Below are positions 26,373 to 40,700 of a DNA stretch of 64,000 bases, piece by piece. The stretch is from Membranipora membranacea (lineage: Eukaryota; Bryozoa; Gymnolaemata; Cheilostomatida; Membraniporidae). The stretch lies in assembly GCA_914767715.1 (NCBI GenBank), contig OU612073.1:20086001-20150000 (forward strand), read 5' to 3'. A program made the translations under genes and the position numbers. Position 1 is the first letter of the stretch. Each line of letters opens with the position of its first letter. The notes beneath the pieces are model-generated. The model was not told where the DNA came from, did not search any database, and saw nothing but the letters and a program-made list of their open reading frames with translations.

Positions 26373-29300
26373 ATGAATATCATGGCTTCTACAATGCACC
26401 AGCAGCTAGCTATACCTATAACAACATACGGAGGACAATATATACCACACCACAATCCAGCAGTACCTACATCACCACTCTTTTCACCAGCTACATCACC
26501 AATGTGTCAACCACAGCCGCCTATGCAACAGATTTCCTTGTCAAATTATAATATGCTGATAAACTACAGGTAAAAGTATAATCATCATCATAGTCATACT
26601 TGTATTGGCTATTTAGTGCTTTTTAACACAATGGATATCTACGGATATTAATCTCTAACAATAATTCCATGGCATTTACCTCATCAATGCAGCAAGGGAC
26701 AATTAATCACATATTGATCATGTGGGCAGTAAGATGAATTGTCTTTAAAAAGCCTCATATGAATAGATTATACTAGCTCAATGGTAATGAAGGGATATGA
26801 TGTGTTATTAAAATTGGAACATTCAAACTTAGATGGTTTTCCTTTTTGAGGACAAATTAATCAAACCAAATTGTGAAACCCATTCTGATTTCTGAGAGTG
26901 CCAGGAATAACTAGGAAGTGACAGAAATTTGGAAGGAAGTATTGGCGACTATGTTTAATGATAATCAGACGCCGGAGATTTTAAATTCATCCCATAGGCG
27001 ATGACATCGACTGAAGCAATGAAAATTGGATTATACTAAATGCAATCTTGTACTTCTTGGACGCCGAAAATATGCAGTGACAGCAATCATATCCCAGAGA
27101 CATTAATCCAGCTTAACTTTCAAGATAATTTCGCAATTACGAAGTATCTTCACCAAAGCACTTTGTGTAAATTCATACTTACACATCAACGAACTAATCA
27201 ATCAAGATCTAGGAATTTAAAAACCGGTTAAATGCTTGAAGATTAAACTCATCTCTACCTACATGAACAAAGATCAGAATGATTAAAGAATATTAAGCAA
27301 AAAATTCGTCCTAATCCTTAATTCACTTCAATGAGGCAACTGGTGCAACACAGCAGGGGAATCTTTAATAAATCTACAATCTTTTGAATGAACTGATTTG
27401 GCATCAACTGACTATATTAATCAAGTCAATGAGCTGGAAAAATTCTCTTACAATAGCTGGTGCGATAATAAAGGTCCATCAGTATCGATGTGAATGTATA
27501 CTCTCATGAGAGATGCAGACAGGATTTTAAATTGTTAGATGGTTTGGATCGGGTGTTCATTGAGTCACAATGGGAGCCTAAGCAAGCATGATGAAGGTTT
27601 CAATGTTATAGACAGCTTAACCGATTATCATTTCTCTGCTCGCAAGGATTCAGAGAATCCTTGAGAAGGTTATGTCTTTGCTTTCATACCAAACAACCAG
27701 CTAATTCGGTCAATTGAAGCATTCCTCAATGTTTACATAAGCCGTTATCCATCTCTCAATTCATGTAGATAAAATAATCATTTATTATATTGTTATCTTT
27801 GTAGTATGGAACTAGTATGGCATGGCGAATTCAACCGACTGTTTCAGAGCCTCCTTCCACACAGATGGTTTTTGAATCCTACATTCTCCCTGCCTAAAGG
27901 AAGAAAATGGATCATGTTCAAAGATAGTGCCAAAGTTAGATTTCTATGCAAGGTAGGTACTGTTACTGAAACGGAACATTGTGTGCTAACGTCCCCAGCT
28001 CATTCAAACACTTTAATAAACATTCATTTCTGCAAAGGAGCTGTCAGATGTGCAATAAAAGCCTTCTCGCTTACAAAACACTCCACATAGAACTTCATGT
28101 GAACAGCGCTTATCTAGACTTAGTCATCTCCACCATTCACACAAGACAAAACAGAAAGTGTAGCAGAGATACACTTCTGATAAAGTTTGAATGTCATCAT
28201 GCTTTCCCAAGCTCAACTATTTACCAGGGAGATGAGATGTTATCAGATTACTGAGGCTTGAGCTATGTCTGTTTCATAAAAGTTCACATTCAGTAGGTTG
28301 TTTCAAAAATAGGATATACAGCCGAGGCTTACCTTGTAATGGAACACTTCAAACACCCCCATACACAGGAGTGCTTAATCATCAGGTTATTGCTTGGGTA
28401 ACTCATATGCTGGTACAATTAATACCTTCTTGTGGTAAACAAGCACAAAACTCAAACAGCTTCCTATATTGTGGTTCATTCCTACGCTATTAGTCAGCGA
28501 ACCGGTAGAATTTTTATCAATCTAATTAAAATCTGACATAGAAAAGCAATATATGAGCTGGTCAGCTTAGTTCTGATAATTTTTTTTAAAAATTCAAAGA
28601 TAACTGAGGGTCCAAGTATTTTGCTGAATGTTGATTCAATCATAGTTAATCTTAACTGGTGAAAAGTGGTAATCTTCTGTGGGGACAAGGTATTTGGGGA
28701 CCTAAACAGACTTCACAATAATAACTGGTTATGTCATAAGTGCAGGTAGCCGTTTGAGTTCAATATTCGTTTTTGAGGACTAATTGCAGGGTGTGAGAGG
28801 CTAGGCCAAACTTATGTTACAAGTTCACTATGTTATAGAATGTGTTACGTAAAGGGATGTCTGGGGACCAGCTGTGATTGTGCTCAGTCACGGTGCTTGC
28901 ATCAGATGTCTTTTTATGAGGGTGTAATTTTTATGCCACTGTGACCGAAAATCCGTCAACAGGCAGGACACAGTTGTGCAAAATTACATACTAAATCTCG
29001 GAAACCAAAGCACGCCCTGCAAGGCATATCACTTTATCAACATGTTGAGCTTCAAGACCTTTGCTAACAGGTTGATAATAACCACAGGTTAACAGACATG
29101 CGATTATATCAGTTAAACCCTCGCATTACCAATTTTCTCACTTACAGTTATAATTTAGACAGAGCTAAGAGGCTTGAGAAGAATGGGCAAGCAGCATGGT
29201 GCTAACATCCATGTGCCTTCTTTGCACTTAAAACAGGGGCTCAAAATTAACACCACACTTGTAAGCCCCTGCCAGATGTTTTAAGACTTTGCGTCCAGAT

Positions 29301-32300
29301 CTTTATCCTAAACTTTGAGTTAGTTTTGAGACAATTTTATGTATTCCTTTCATTGAATCCTTAACAAATCACCACCAGGGAAATACCTCACGCGCCTGGC
29401 ATGTCATACTGCTAACTTTATTTATCACTATGGATCCACCACATATCATCTAAACAAACTAAAATAAAATAATACCTGCTTCTCAATGTTCATTTAGCAA
29501 TGGTTATCCTTATATTTATAGGATTGCTCACACGGGTGGACAAGCATGAAGGGACGTGTAGTTTTCTGGTTTAGCTTTGATGAGCAAAGGAACACAGGCT
29601 TGGTACTATTCAGACTGTTTGGACAGAGATGCCAGAGTTGTTCACCAAAGCTTTTTGAGCATGCCATGTGGTATCCTGAGGAAGTAGTTAAGGTGAGTTC
29701 TGCATACACTGATGAAAATATACTACAGACGTAGTGCCTGATATAAAGCTCTAAAAAGACCTGGCTAAAGGGCCATTCACCAAAATATGATAAAAAATCA
29801 TTCTGGAACAGCAACTGAAAACATGTATACCACGTCATTAAACTATCGTCCATAACCCAGTATCTCATGCATAACTCAGGAGTTTACATAGAACAGGCCA
29901 ATGTCCGACCAATAACCGATTTAGAGTACTAGTACTCAATTGACACTCATCACCCACAAGAAATCAAGTATTTTACTTTTCGTCAACAACCTCGAATGCA
30001 AAACATAACTCTACTGGTTAACACTCATAACACATCGCAACCATATCATATACCAGAACCATTGAGTGAAGTGAAGTGAGTTTAATTTTGATTCAGTAAA
30101 ACCCCATTGGTTCAAGTAATAAGAATACAGTGTTTGGATATTCATGTGATTATTCTCACTAATGGTTTTTTGTGTTCTATCTATGAGGTATATTATCTTA
30201 ATCCAAGCTTATTGGTAATTAGATTTAGATAGTTATATCAGAGGCAAAGATAATTGGAACCATTATTCTTGATTTATGAAAGCTATATGGAAGGGCAAGA
30301 CGCTGATACCAAGTGCCTTAAAAACCATGATAATCCAGTAGGATCTGCTCGTTTAATGACAACAATGACTGGATTAACATTCCTACGTCCTCCTCTTCAG
30401 TGCCCCTCCCTCACAACATAGCCACGTCCATAAACTAAGGAGGTTGGGATGGAGGTATCAGCAACATTTTGATCTCTTTACAGCGGTGAAGGGAAAAATT
30501 GAAACTTTGCAACACCAGAACATAAGCTTAAATACAGGAGATTTTCGACAATGCCATAACTGTAATGGTTAAATTGTTTTGAAGGGTTTTCCTTGTATAA
30601 GTGACTTAGTAGCAGAGCAATAACCATTTAACCAGGCATGTTATTCCATAAAGCCTTGTGCCAAAATTATGCCAATGAGAAATCTGTCAATAAATCAACC
30701 TGACAAAAATAGCAATTCATTAAGCCACACCTAGACCCCACATCTACCCATTGTTTATTAATTAAATTTCCTACACAAAAACAAAGATTCCAGCAGGTAA
30801 TTTGCATAGAATATTCTCAGAGAAACCTTTGGTCCACGCTTTCCACATCACAAATTTACATAAAATTGCGATAATTTACCAATTTGAAGAGTTCAAATGT
30901 TAGCCTGGTAATGGCCGAAGCAATGACAATATCACAGAATGAAACAACATTGAACCCATACAGGATGAACATTCCCAATGTCAATGAAATTATTGCGACC
31001 AAATGTTACATCCCACACATACAGCTACACCACCGGTTGAACCTCCAGTATTTCCTCTTGCAGGCCTCCATTCGATCTCATCAATTAGGCCTACACAAAT
31101 CAAGTCATAAACAAGTTAAATGTCAATGACATGTAAAATAAAATCGATTATATTATAATAAGAGATGGCTATTTGTTAATGCTCTAGGTCACTCCGACCT
31201 GGATCTTGTTTACTTCTAAATGTTTAGGTTTACACCGGTCAAACCAATATCCAATATCGCACATCAGCAAATTTTAATCAGTTACACCATTGGATGCGCT
31301 TGTGTATCTTGTCAGATTATACCCTTCATTATACCAGCTAAGATCTTAAGAATCCCATTTGGTGTCCTGCTTGATTTTAATTCGCAGAAGCAGGTTAAAG
31401 TACGAGGTGCACAAACGATGATTCCTGTGGGAATGTTGTTTGATTTTTGATTTATTCTGCACCTAAGCCAAATGCAGCCCTATCCATGCCAATTGAACCA
31501 TCCTGACAGCTGCACGCATTGGATATTGAAAGCTTTTAGCACCTTACGGCTATCAGTGTTTGGTGTAACCCGATTTCCTTCCGTCCTTATTCTCATTTCT
31601 TGGCTTATTACAACCATGTGTTAACAAAATTCATCTTTTCTCTTTCTTTAGGTTGTCGGCAATATATTCAATAGAATCGGACAGGAATACTACGGTTTCT
31701 ACAGCCCACCTGTGAGGATAGACCGACGAGCAGGCAAGCCAAGATCCCAGCACAATGCTCAACTCTGCCAAGCCTGCTCCGAAGGTAGGCAAAGATGAGA
31801 TTAGTACCGCACTTTTTAACAAACAGTTGAATATATTGCTAATATTCCGGTATTGTGCTTCAATAACTTATAAATTTCATCCTACTAGTTTGCATAAAAC
31901 GTGAAGGTGGCAAGTCCATATATGAATGTAGATCAAAACGGAAGTCTAATTCGCATTTAGAATTTGCATGCAAACTTTTGTTCAGCACTCATGTTTTACA
32001 CCAGTGCCTTTAGCAGTTGCCCAGGTGACTCCCGTTTGAGAAAATTATCTGATAAATTCCCAGTTACAAAACTATCCCGATGGGGTAACAAAACAAGCAA
32101 CTGCCTAGAGCTCATGAACACAACATATTTAAAAAACCTGGCTCACTCAGATTTCCAAATATGGAAAGAACATGTGTACCATAAGGAAAACTTGACAGCC
32201 TTTGATATAAATATCATAATTGGATCTGCATCCTGTTTTGGAGGCCCGTATCAATTTGCAAAAAATGGGTAGCCATAATAAGTTCATCGATGGTGACAGC

Positions 32301-32729
32301 TCACGAATTAGCATAGGTATTCCTATGGTATCAAGAATCCAAGCCGGCTTCTGCAAATACAATAATGACCTTATAGGATAACATACAGCTACAGGTGGTT
32401 ATGAAATTATCAATATTCACCTAATATGTCTAGGTTTTTATGAATTGATGCTTAGCTAAAGACTAAATGTTGTATTTTCTTTCTTTTCAGGAATTTGCCC
32501 AGGAGAGTTTGATGACTCAGTTGAGACCTTCGGACTTTATAAGAAGTCACCAATGACTTCTTCATCTATAACTTCCTCAGGAAGATCACATTGTGGATCA
32601 ATGTCTTCACAATGCAGTTTGGAGATCAGTTCCATTAGTTCCCTAACGTCTGAAAGCGGTGCAGAGGCTACATGCGAGTCCTCATCAGAGTCAGATGACC
32701 ACACGTCGGATGAGCCGCAGTCCGAGTAA
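26373..32729 (+). CDS. 3CxxC-type zinc-finger protein, RTP/ZAR1-like (five exons, 295 aa)
   Basis: Exons 26373-26569, 27805-27952, 29522-29692, 31652-31784 and 32491-32729 join in phase (888 bases including TAA). Residues 1-66 are a Pro/Gln/Tyr-rich head starting MNIMASTMHQQ. The zinc domain follows: C114-K-D-C117 before GWTSMKGRV, C152-Q-S-C155 after LVLFRLFGQR, and C211-Q-A-C214 with C219 after GKPRSQHNAQL. Three CxxC pairs in this order, with FGQRC and a Tyr-Gly segment (EYYGFY, 184-189), are the marks of the 3CxxC domain of receptor-transporting proteins and ZAR1. The tail (221-295) is Ser/Glu-rich and acidic, and I see no C-terminal transmembrane helix such as RTPs have. Vertebrate RTPs help receptors reach the surface and ZAR1 binds RNA; which role applies here is not shown. 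The start is the first ATG of the open exon, so an earlier one in another frame or exon is possible. Confidence 0.85.
27953..29521 (+). other. 3CxxC gene intron, nothing further seen
   Basis: A 1.6-kb intron. Open frames on either strand (for example 27979-28254) only run on past the exon or lack features. No repeat or RNA gene was recognised. The next intron (29693-31651) is likewise blank. Confidence 0.5.
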
Positions 32730-33551
32730 AGCAATAACTTTCTGGACCGTCGATTTTCTTGAGATGAACCTTCCTCTGCTGTTGAGATTAAAGCACTCTG
32801 GGCAGTTCATTGCTGTCTTTCTTCCAACCGTTTCACACTGAATGATGAATGGCATAGCCCGCCATGTACCGTTTGCAGAACCGGTGATCGCAAAAGTCTT
32901 CTTGGATGTACATTTTGAAACCGCAAGCCTTTACTTCAGAGAAACTTGTTCTGATACATTCCAAGCTTGGCGTTTGGATGCATGTTGATTGGAATACTTT
33001 CACATACTAAACTTCATTCTTCCGCATTTAGCAGAAGTATATTCCACTTGCCTTATTATAATTTTAGAAGTAGTTCAACAATGCATAATTTATGCTTTTT
33101 AGAATGACTAATTTATAGCAAACATTTCACCTTTTTATAACTTATGTACATTGACATGTTTTTTTATATTGGGGACAAATCATACACACCAAAAGACTAT
33201 GCAGAGGCTAAGGGAGCCTGCTTTTTCTTTGCTAACCCATTCGAATATCCTAAGACTAAGATTAAACATTTTATCTGTGTCATCTTAATTTGGTGACAAT
33301 TTCTTTCATTAGTCGAGAACCATAAGGTTCTCACCTTCAAGGCCCACCATATCTTAGCACACTAAGAACTTTGCTCAAACTATGAATGCATAGTACGAAT
33401 TTATGCACCCAGTAGATAGATTTTTGTTATATTTATATAATTCACGAGCATCAGGGTCCTTCTTGGACTGCAAGGCATCAAAAGAATATTTGAGGCTGGC
33501 AATACCTTTTTCTAAATAATATCTAGTTTTACTGGGTATTAATTCTATTGC

Positions 33552-33557
33552 AATAAA
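33552..33557 (+). promoter_or_regulatory. Candidate poly(A) signal of the 3CxxC gene
   Basis: AATAAA lies 823 bases after the stop codon at 32729. No earlier exact AATAAA was noticed in the 3' flank, so it is the best candidate. The implied 3' UTR is about 840 bases. Confidence 0.45.
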
Positions 33558-34473
33558 TTATTTATCTTGGTTAGTTAGTGCAAAAGAGTAATCAATTTTA
33601 AATCTGCATACTTGCGACATTATGAAATAAGAAAGGCAAACAGCTTGCTCGAAGCATATCTTAGTGATGTCTGGCTTATGGACCAAACAAGTAGAACCAT
33701 TATATGGAAAGTATCTAGTCACCACATGCCAGCAGTAAAAGTGATTCATGGCTGAAATTCTTTCTGAGTAATTTTTCCGGTAAAGCAGTATTGAAACCAA
33801 ATTGAATTATTTTTTTTATGAGTAATTAAATTGAAACCAATAGATTGAACATTTGTTATTCCCTGATACTCTGAACGCACTGTTGCAGGATAATCCACCA
33901 ATCAAACCATTTTATTAAGGGGTGTAATTGTCATTCGATGATTGATTTGTTGGATCTCTTGGCACTGATGAGACCCACTGAGTCAAGTTAAATAACAATT
34001 TATCTGCTAGAGACAGAAATATTGAGTTCCAGGTTTGAACCTGCAAGTCAAGGCACGTATTGATAGGTTTACTGTTATTGTGTTTTTGCCGCAATTATAC
34101 TACAAGTAGAATCCCATTAAAATGTCGAAGACACAACTACATGTTCGATTCAGGAATTTTGTGGTATTATCATGAATGTTTGACACAATCTGCGAATCAG
34201 GCTCCTGATGTTATCCCAGCATGTATATTATTGTGGTTATTTGACCTGACTGAAGTAACAAGTATTCGGCAAGTCTTGTTAAGATGAACTCTTCCATACT
34301 TTCTGACAAAACTCATTACATTACATTTACTTTCCTGTTCGGTATAAGACAGGTGGTGATGATGTCAGTATTCATCTGTCACCAGCCCAACAGTAAACTG
34401 TGTGTGTGAAATGTTGTTTTTCTTGTATCATGTCATGATGAGGTTGCTGATCAGAGATTATATTGAAACAACT

Positions 34474-34479
34474 TTTATT
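34474..34479 (-). promoter_or_regulatory. SIL1: Candidate poly(A) signal of SIL1
   Basis: TTTATT on the + strand is AATAAA on the minus strand, 283 bases past the SIL1 stop at 34762. SIL1 and the 3CxxC gene are convergent and their predicted 3' ends are about 0.9 kb apart. Confidence 0.45.
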
Positions 34480-34495
34480 GACATTCAAGTCAAAA

Positions 34496-34519
34496 CAGAG
34501 ACTATATCTATAGTCTCTG
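34496..34519. repeat. 11-bp-stem hairpin in the SIL1 3' flank
   Basis: CAGAGACTATA and its reverse complement TATAGTCTCTG are separated by TC. It would fall in the SIL1 3' UTR just before the candidate poly(A) signal. Confidence 0.7.
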
Positions 34520-34761
34520 GTCATAATGTAATACTTCATCATGATTTCACCAAATAAATTACAATTATAATAAAGAAACAGAGTTTACGATAGCCTGATG
34601 ATAGCCTGATCCGCTATCAAAGATCTCTAAAATCATGATTTATGAGCTGAGAATTGAATTTAAAATGAAATGTCAAGCTTATTTGAGTTTGATGAGTTTA
34701 TCCTTTGCCACACCCACAATGGTAAATAAAGCACTTGAGATTCTTGGAAGGTTTCACAATT

Positions 34762-37700
34762 CTACAGTTCTATTCTTTGATTGCCTTCGGAGGTCACTTT
34801 TTGGTTTTCTGATGTTTTATAATGATCGATGATATCAACGATGAGCGAGCTATATTCAGCCTCGGACTCATCAGCCGATTCCAGATCACCTCTGTACGTC
34901 TCGTACAGATTTGAAATTATAGGATTCACAGAGGTCATTGACGACGCTCTACACGCTGTATACCTTTCTCTTGTCACCTGCAAATAAATAACAAATCTCA
35001 TAACAAAATCTACAAAGCAGCTAAATTATTTATGTTATGGGGTGGAGCCAACTTGGAGCAATCACAAAGTCTTTGATCTCGTGAAATAAAAACATTATGA
35101 GGACATTATCCGTTATGAATCGAAGAATTTTTAAGCTTTATGCTTGGAGCTCATTGACACTGTTTAGTCATTATCTTCTCACCTCAAGATGATTTACAAC
35201 GCGTTTACAATAACGATTTCTTATTCTATTTTCAACAGGGGACGTCAGATTTGCATTCATGCATTCCGTCAAATTTGTGCAGCTTCTTTGTTTCGCAAGG
35301 GGTGTGTCTGCAGGAGGCTCAAGTTGGCTGAGTAAAGCTAAAGTTGAAACTGCCAAAACTATTTGTTGCCTCCCATTAGCAATTTAATTATTCAAAACTC
35401 CCACTAATTAGCCTCAACGGAGGCCAAAGAGAGGTCAACTTGAAGGGCCTCTATAATATATATTTATATATACGATACGATATATGATATATATTAATTG
35501 TGAAAAGAAAACACTAATTTTCTTAATCTTGATTTTACTCCTTTTCTCAGACCATCATTCTAACTCAGGACTAATTACTCTAGATCACACTAATTGCCTC
35601 TAAATTAGGGGTGAGTTAATGTTAGCTAGCACCAATTACCACCAGCTGGGATGGGAGTTGATGTGAAGCAAAGAGGTGGTGTGAATATTAGCTAGCCACT
35701 ATCTTCACTTCTTCTAACCCGTGCTGCGTGCAAAAATCGAATACAGATACTTGTCTCCACTCTAGGGTAAAACCAAAAGTTATTCTTTTTAAATGTCTAA
35801 CAGGTGCTTATGCTTACTGTGATGAAGTGATGATGATGCAGGTTGGGCCTTGTTAAGATTATTCCCAACCTCATATTAAACCAAGACCACACAAACATTA
35901 TCTATTAAAGTGACAGTCCTACTAGGCCATGTTTGGTTTGGTTTCAAAGATCTCCGGCTGAAAAGTCATTAGGGCATATGAAATAAAACAGCCTGTGAAC
36001 CCAATGGCAGTGAGACTGCTGCAAAGTTTGAAAATTGGGATCATAGTGGATCATAGTGATTTATTGCCTCCCCCTGACCACTATGATCTACTATGAATCT
36101 TGCTAAAATAACTGAAAAAAAATTTTTTCCACAATTTTAGTTTTATGTCTTGTGGCTTCCTCAACTGCTACACACCACATACTACCAAAGTCAGTAACAA
36201 ATCAGAGAGGGCCATTCGATTGATCAAATGGTCATTTTCATGGATATTAGCAATTAGGGTAAAGATTGCACCTTGGTGAGATGGTTAATACCCTGATATA
36301 CTCATCTTCCCAACCACCCCTAATTAGAGCGGTGCACTTCGCTATTGTGGTGGTTTTATTAAAACATCAAACGGTACAATAAATAAAATGCATGGCTCTT
36401 AGAAGTGGTGGCTGAAGTTGGAGCAAGCTTATAGACTTATAGACTATAGTGTGGTACATAGTAATAGTTGGCTTAGTCTGACCAATGAGAGGGGGTTCAT
36501 TGGTCTGTCATGCTTGGGGAGCAGGACCCCAGACAACCCCCAATCAAACCTTGTCTAGACAGTGTGGATGATTATTGCATGTAATGGATTTACACCCCTG
36601 GGTATAACCAGATTATCAAGTCTAAAATGACAGAGTGAAGATGAATCAGTTAAGGCCATTAAGTCTAACACAGACGCTATAAACAGTCGTTCATTCCTTG
36701 GCACAATGTAGCAGTTCTTACTTTCATGTTAAAATCAAGAAACGACTTTCCACGCTTCACATTTAAACATTAAAATAACTCTTGTCTTGCCTACACCACT
36801 TGTTCAACTCACATAACAACACATACATAAATCACAACTGACACACTCCCAGTCTTTACATCATGTACTGATCTTAATCTTCCTCTTACCCCTTGACTGG
36901 TCTGTCCTACACACTCATGGTTGGTCATTAACAGTTGCTTGTCTGGGTATAACACCATCTTTCACCAAGAAGAAATCAGTTGGAAGAGACCAATTTATCA
37001 GGGACACATGGTTGTAACGTATTTCAGCATCTTAGTTGAAAGATCGAGTTTTTTCACTCAATGAATTCATAGTACAGGGCCTCATCTCAACATGTACAGG
37101 ATGTATAGTTGCAAAGGAAGAAAAATACCGGGTGGTCGGACTTAGACTATAGGAAGCTGTGATCGGATGCCCAGAGTTACAACAAAACTAGATTAAATAC
37201 GACGCATTTTGCGTTTTGCATCGTTATTATTGAGTCCATGTTACAAAATCATCAAAGCAATATGGCTTGTGAAGGAAATGGATTTCGGTTTGGTTTTGAC
37301 ATACGCCAACCTGCTGGTATGCCACCACAGAAGAACGAGCCAATGATTGTATGGTGTCACGAATGTCACTTAAAAGTGCACAAGTGATTCAAAATCTTGG
37401 TCCGTCATCATCTATAGAACTGTGAGCTGAGATGAGAATTATGAATTATTCATTGTGGTTTGTACTTTGGATGACACTTGTTTTCATAAAAATCATGTCA
37501 ATGTCATATGCGGGTGTACATTAGGTCACCATCACCCCAAGGTTATAATGGAGGATGTGCGGTATGTAGAATGTTTGTTACATAAAACATTAAATGAAAT
37601 AGATTGTAATCACAGTGTGGTAGGAGGAGACTGAGGAGACACCCTGGATGGTAGCCCACACAGTGACAAACTCTGAGGGTAGAGTAATTATTATCTCATA

Positions 37701-40700
37701 GCAGTTGGAACTGAATGGGATTTACTGTGCAAAAAAAAAGAGAGACACAAAAGTGATCTCTACTTATGAAAGAGCACCTTAAATCTGTCAAAAGTTTCAC
37801 ATTGTGTATCCTCATTGCCTTTTTGTGAGTGGTGACAATCGTTTTAGGGTCTGTCTATCACATAAACATATAAATTAAAGAATTTATATGTTTATGGTCC
37901 GTCATATCAACCATCTGCACTAGCAGTTACCCAGCGGTAGGGGTCGTCTCATAACCAAGGAGTTGTGTATTGATCATGTTGGGGAATCTCTTTACATACC
38001 TGTACAAATTTGAGCAGTTTCTCGAGCACATCCGCTTCTTTACCGTGCTTCAACAGTAACGGTGGGAGCTCATCACACAACACTTGGCTAGACTCTTCAT
38101 TCAGAACATCAACTGCATTGAACCTGAGGAAATAAACAACATCTTTGACAATCTGAACTTCTCCTGTGAATATATAAGTACCTCTGTATATCCTCAGCTC
38201 AGTATGTGACATTCAGTTATCAGAATGCATAATTGAGACACATTGCGAAAGTTATTTTGGTTTGGTATGCCACTTGTGGGCATTCACCAAACTATGCCCT
38301 AACAATGATCACTGCCTTTTGGATGGACAGCCATGAAAAATTGATTACCAATAAGTGTCCCCAACTCATTATATTATGAAACTTTGTGAGTCAGACCAAT
38401 GATAGACAGTTGGAAACGCAAGTATAACTAGTGAAGACCATGACTTTTCCTGAGTTGTTAGTAGGACTATAATGAAAAGACTCTTCCTCTCTAAATTGGT
38501 TTCTGAGAAGTTCAAACGTATTTTCCAGAACCATGTATGTCATTGAGGTTGACTAAGTGGAGATTACGTGAAATAAAATGGGTACATAGGGTCAAATACT
38601 GGGAGGGGGAATGGCTGCACTGAGACTGTCATGGTGGGTATTTTGAAGAAGCCCCCCCCCCTCCTCAGACTTAAAGTTGATGTCTTCACAAAATTGTGTG
38701 AACATCCTAGCGGTCAATAATCCATAAGTAGTCCATTAATTCTATTAAACCACACATCAAAACAATTGATGTCTCTTCTAATGACTATTTTGACAGTTAT
38801 AAGTGGTATGAGAATGATTTTTTTTTACAACATAAGTTTCCAATCCAAAATAATCAATTACAATAGCCTTATATTTCAATCTTAGTTGTGATTACCTTTC
38901 CACCATCACTTTTCTCTGCAATCTGATAAGAGAAGATTTGCAGAAGCCAGTCATGAGTTCAGGCTAAGTTTTTATGTGAATGGCTACTTAGACTCAACAA
39001 CAAATGGCTACTTGAGGCTACTAAGCCAAATTACCTCAGGCGCCTTCTGGTCCAATAATCACCCACCATCTCAGGTGAGATATCAGGGAACTGACCTTAC
39101 CATAATTTTTATATTGATATTGGATGATTGAATGAAACTGGAAATTAGCTATAAGAAATAAGAGAGAGGTAATTCGCAGCTAAGCGTGATAGAAGTGTGA
39201 TAGAGGGAGTCGTTTATCTCACCTGTAATCGGTGAGAAGGTCGGTGATTAACGTGTATATCTTCACTTTTGCTTTCACTTGGTTGTCCTTCTCAGCTATA
39301 ATTGCTCTGGAATATACAGAAAACATTATTTTTGACAGATGGAAATACCATAGTAAGATCAATGAACTAGTTTAGTTCATTGGTAAGATTCTCATTTTAT
39401 TAGACCACTGCTGTTATTGATGCTTTATCCGTATGATAAGAGCAGTGATCGATCAATCGCCTTTAGGTAACTGGTGTGGGATTATGCAAATAAGCTTTTC
39501 AATTTGATGGTCTAAAATATCCAAGTACCCACATTAAAATTTAATGTATGGAATAAAAATTGAAATGGACGTAGTAACCCAATGAAGACCATCCCACAAC
39601 AGTCACATGGCCCTAGGCCCGCTGCGTCACATGACATGTGTCCACTTGTGCTATAAATAACTATAGCATACCGTCCCAAGCATGTGTGCGTTGGGCCCTG
39701 TGCGCATGCTGATGATTTATTGCGCTTTCTTTTGATTTCTTGTAAGTGCTCAGACATTGGTTTCTAACTATGTATCAGATCAGCTGCAGGTCGGATGGTT
39801 TTATCTTTACCAACTTCTCCAAACACCAGCTGAGATCTGAGCTGGCAGTTCTTCCTCAAACTACACAGTAGACAAACCACCAGTGTTAAATGGCCACGTT
39901 TCCAAATAACTGATTTATGATATGAGGCTTTGAGACCAAAGACCCAGAGTGGCCTTAGGCAAAGCCTTTTGATCCAGATCTTCTTTATCACTTTGCTAAA
40001 GACCAGGCTATTTTGTTCTTTCAGTTCAGCGAATTAGTTCCCAAGTCATCCACTCAAGAGACATATAGGTCCATCAAGCAGTGAGTGACCTCTAGCAGCT
40101 CAAAAAGGAACGATAGCAATTTGTGCAGGTTTTCGGAGAAAGACCTTAGATGAGTGCTCGGACTCGGTGACATGGTGGCAACAAGTTGGGGCCCCACTGT
40201 CTAATGTGAGTCTCCAGGTGGAGGAGGGGCGGAGGCATAGTGTGTTGTGACACCTAAATGTATTCACAGCTAATAAGACCGGCAACACACTAAGTTAACT
40301 GCTTCAGGTACTAATGATTGTTAGCATAGATTTTACCGGTGAAAATTGCTGCTCTTCATCGTTGTGTGCCAAGGCGTGGTGCTGAATTCAAACCACTGCT
40401 ATGCGGCACTAACTGATTGGGCAAATTTATGAGAGGAGGAAGGAGATCCTAACTAGCACCACTAATCGGATAGAGGGTGTCTCAATAGAGTCTTAAAGAA
40501 GTGCAAGCGGTTATATTTTGATGTCAAACTTTATCAGTTTCTACCCACACAGAGCTGAAATCCCATTAAATGTGAGTAAACTTATTTCTACAGGTTTTGC
40601 GGTCTATCGCTGGGGCGGTAAATTTACACCCCCGAACAGTGGCACACCCTCACATCTATCAAGGAAGGCCAATATATAATGAATCATAACTTCCTAATTA

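Noticed and set aside
29494-29868. 124-codon minus-strand open frame
   Set aside because: It is antisense to the 3CxxC exon 29522-29692 and has no domain of its own.
34021-34056. Second tRNA-like B box (GGTTTGAACCTGC)
   Set aside because: No A box at suitable spacing on either strand.
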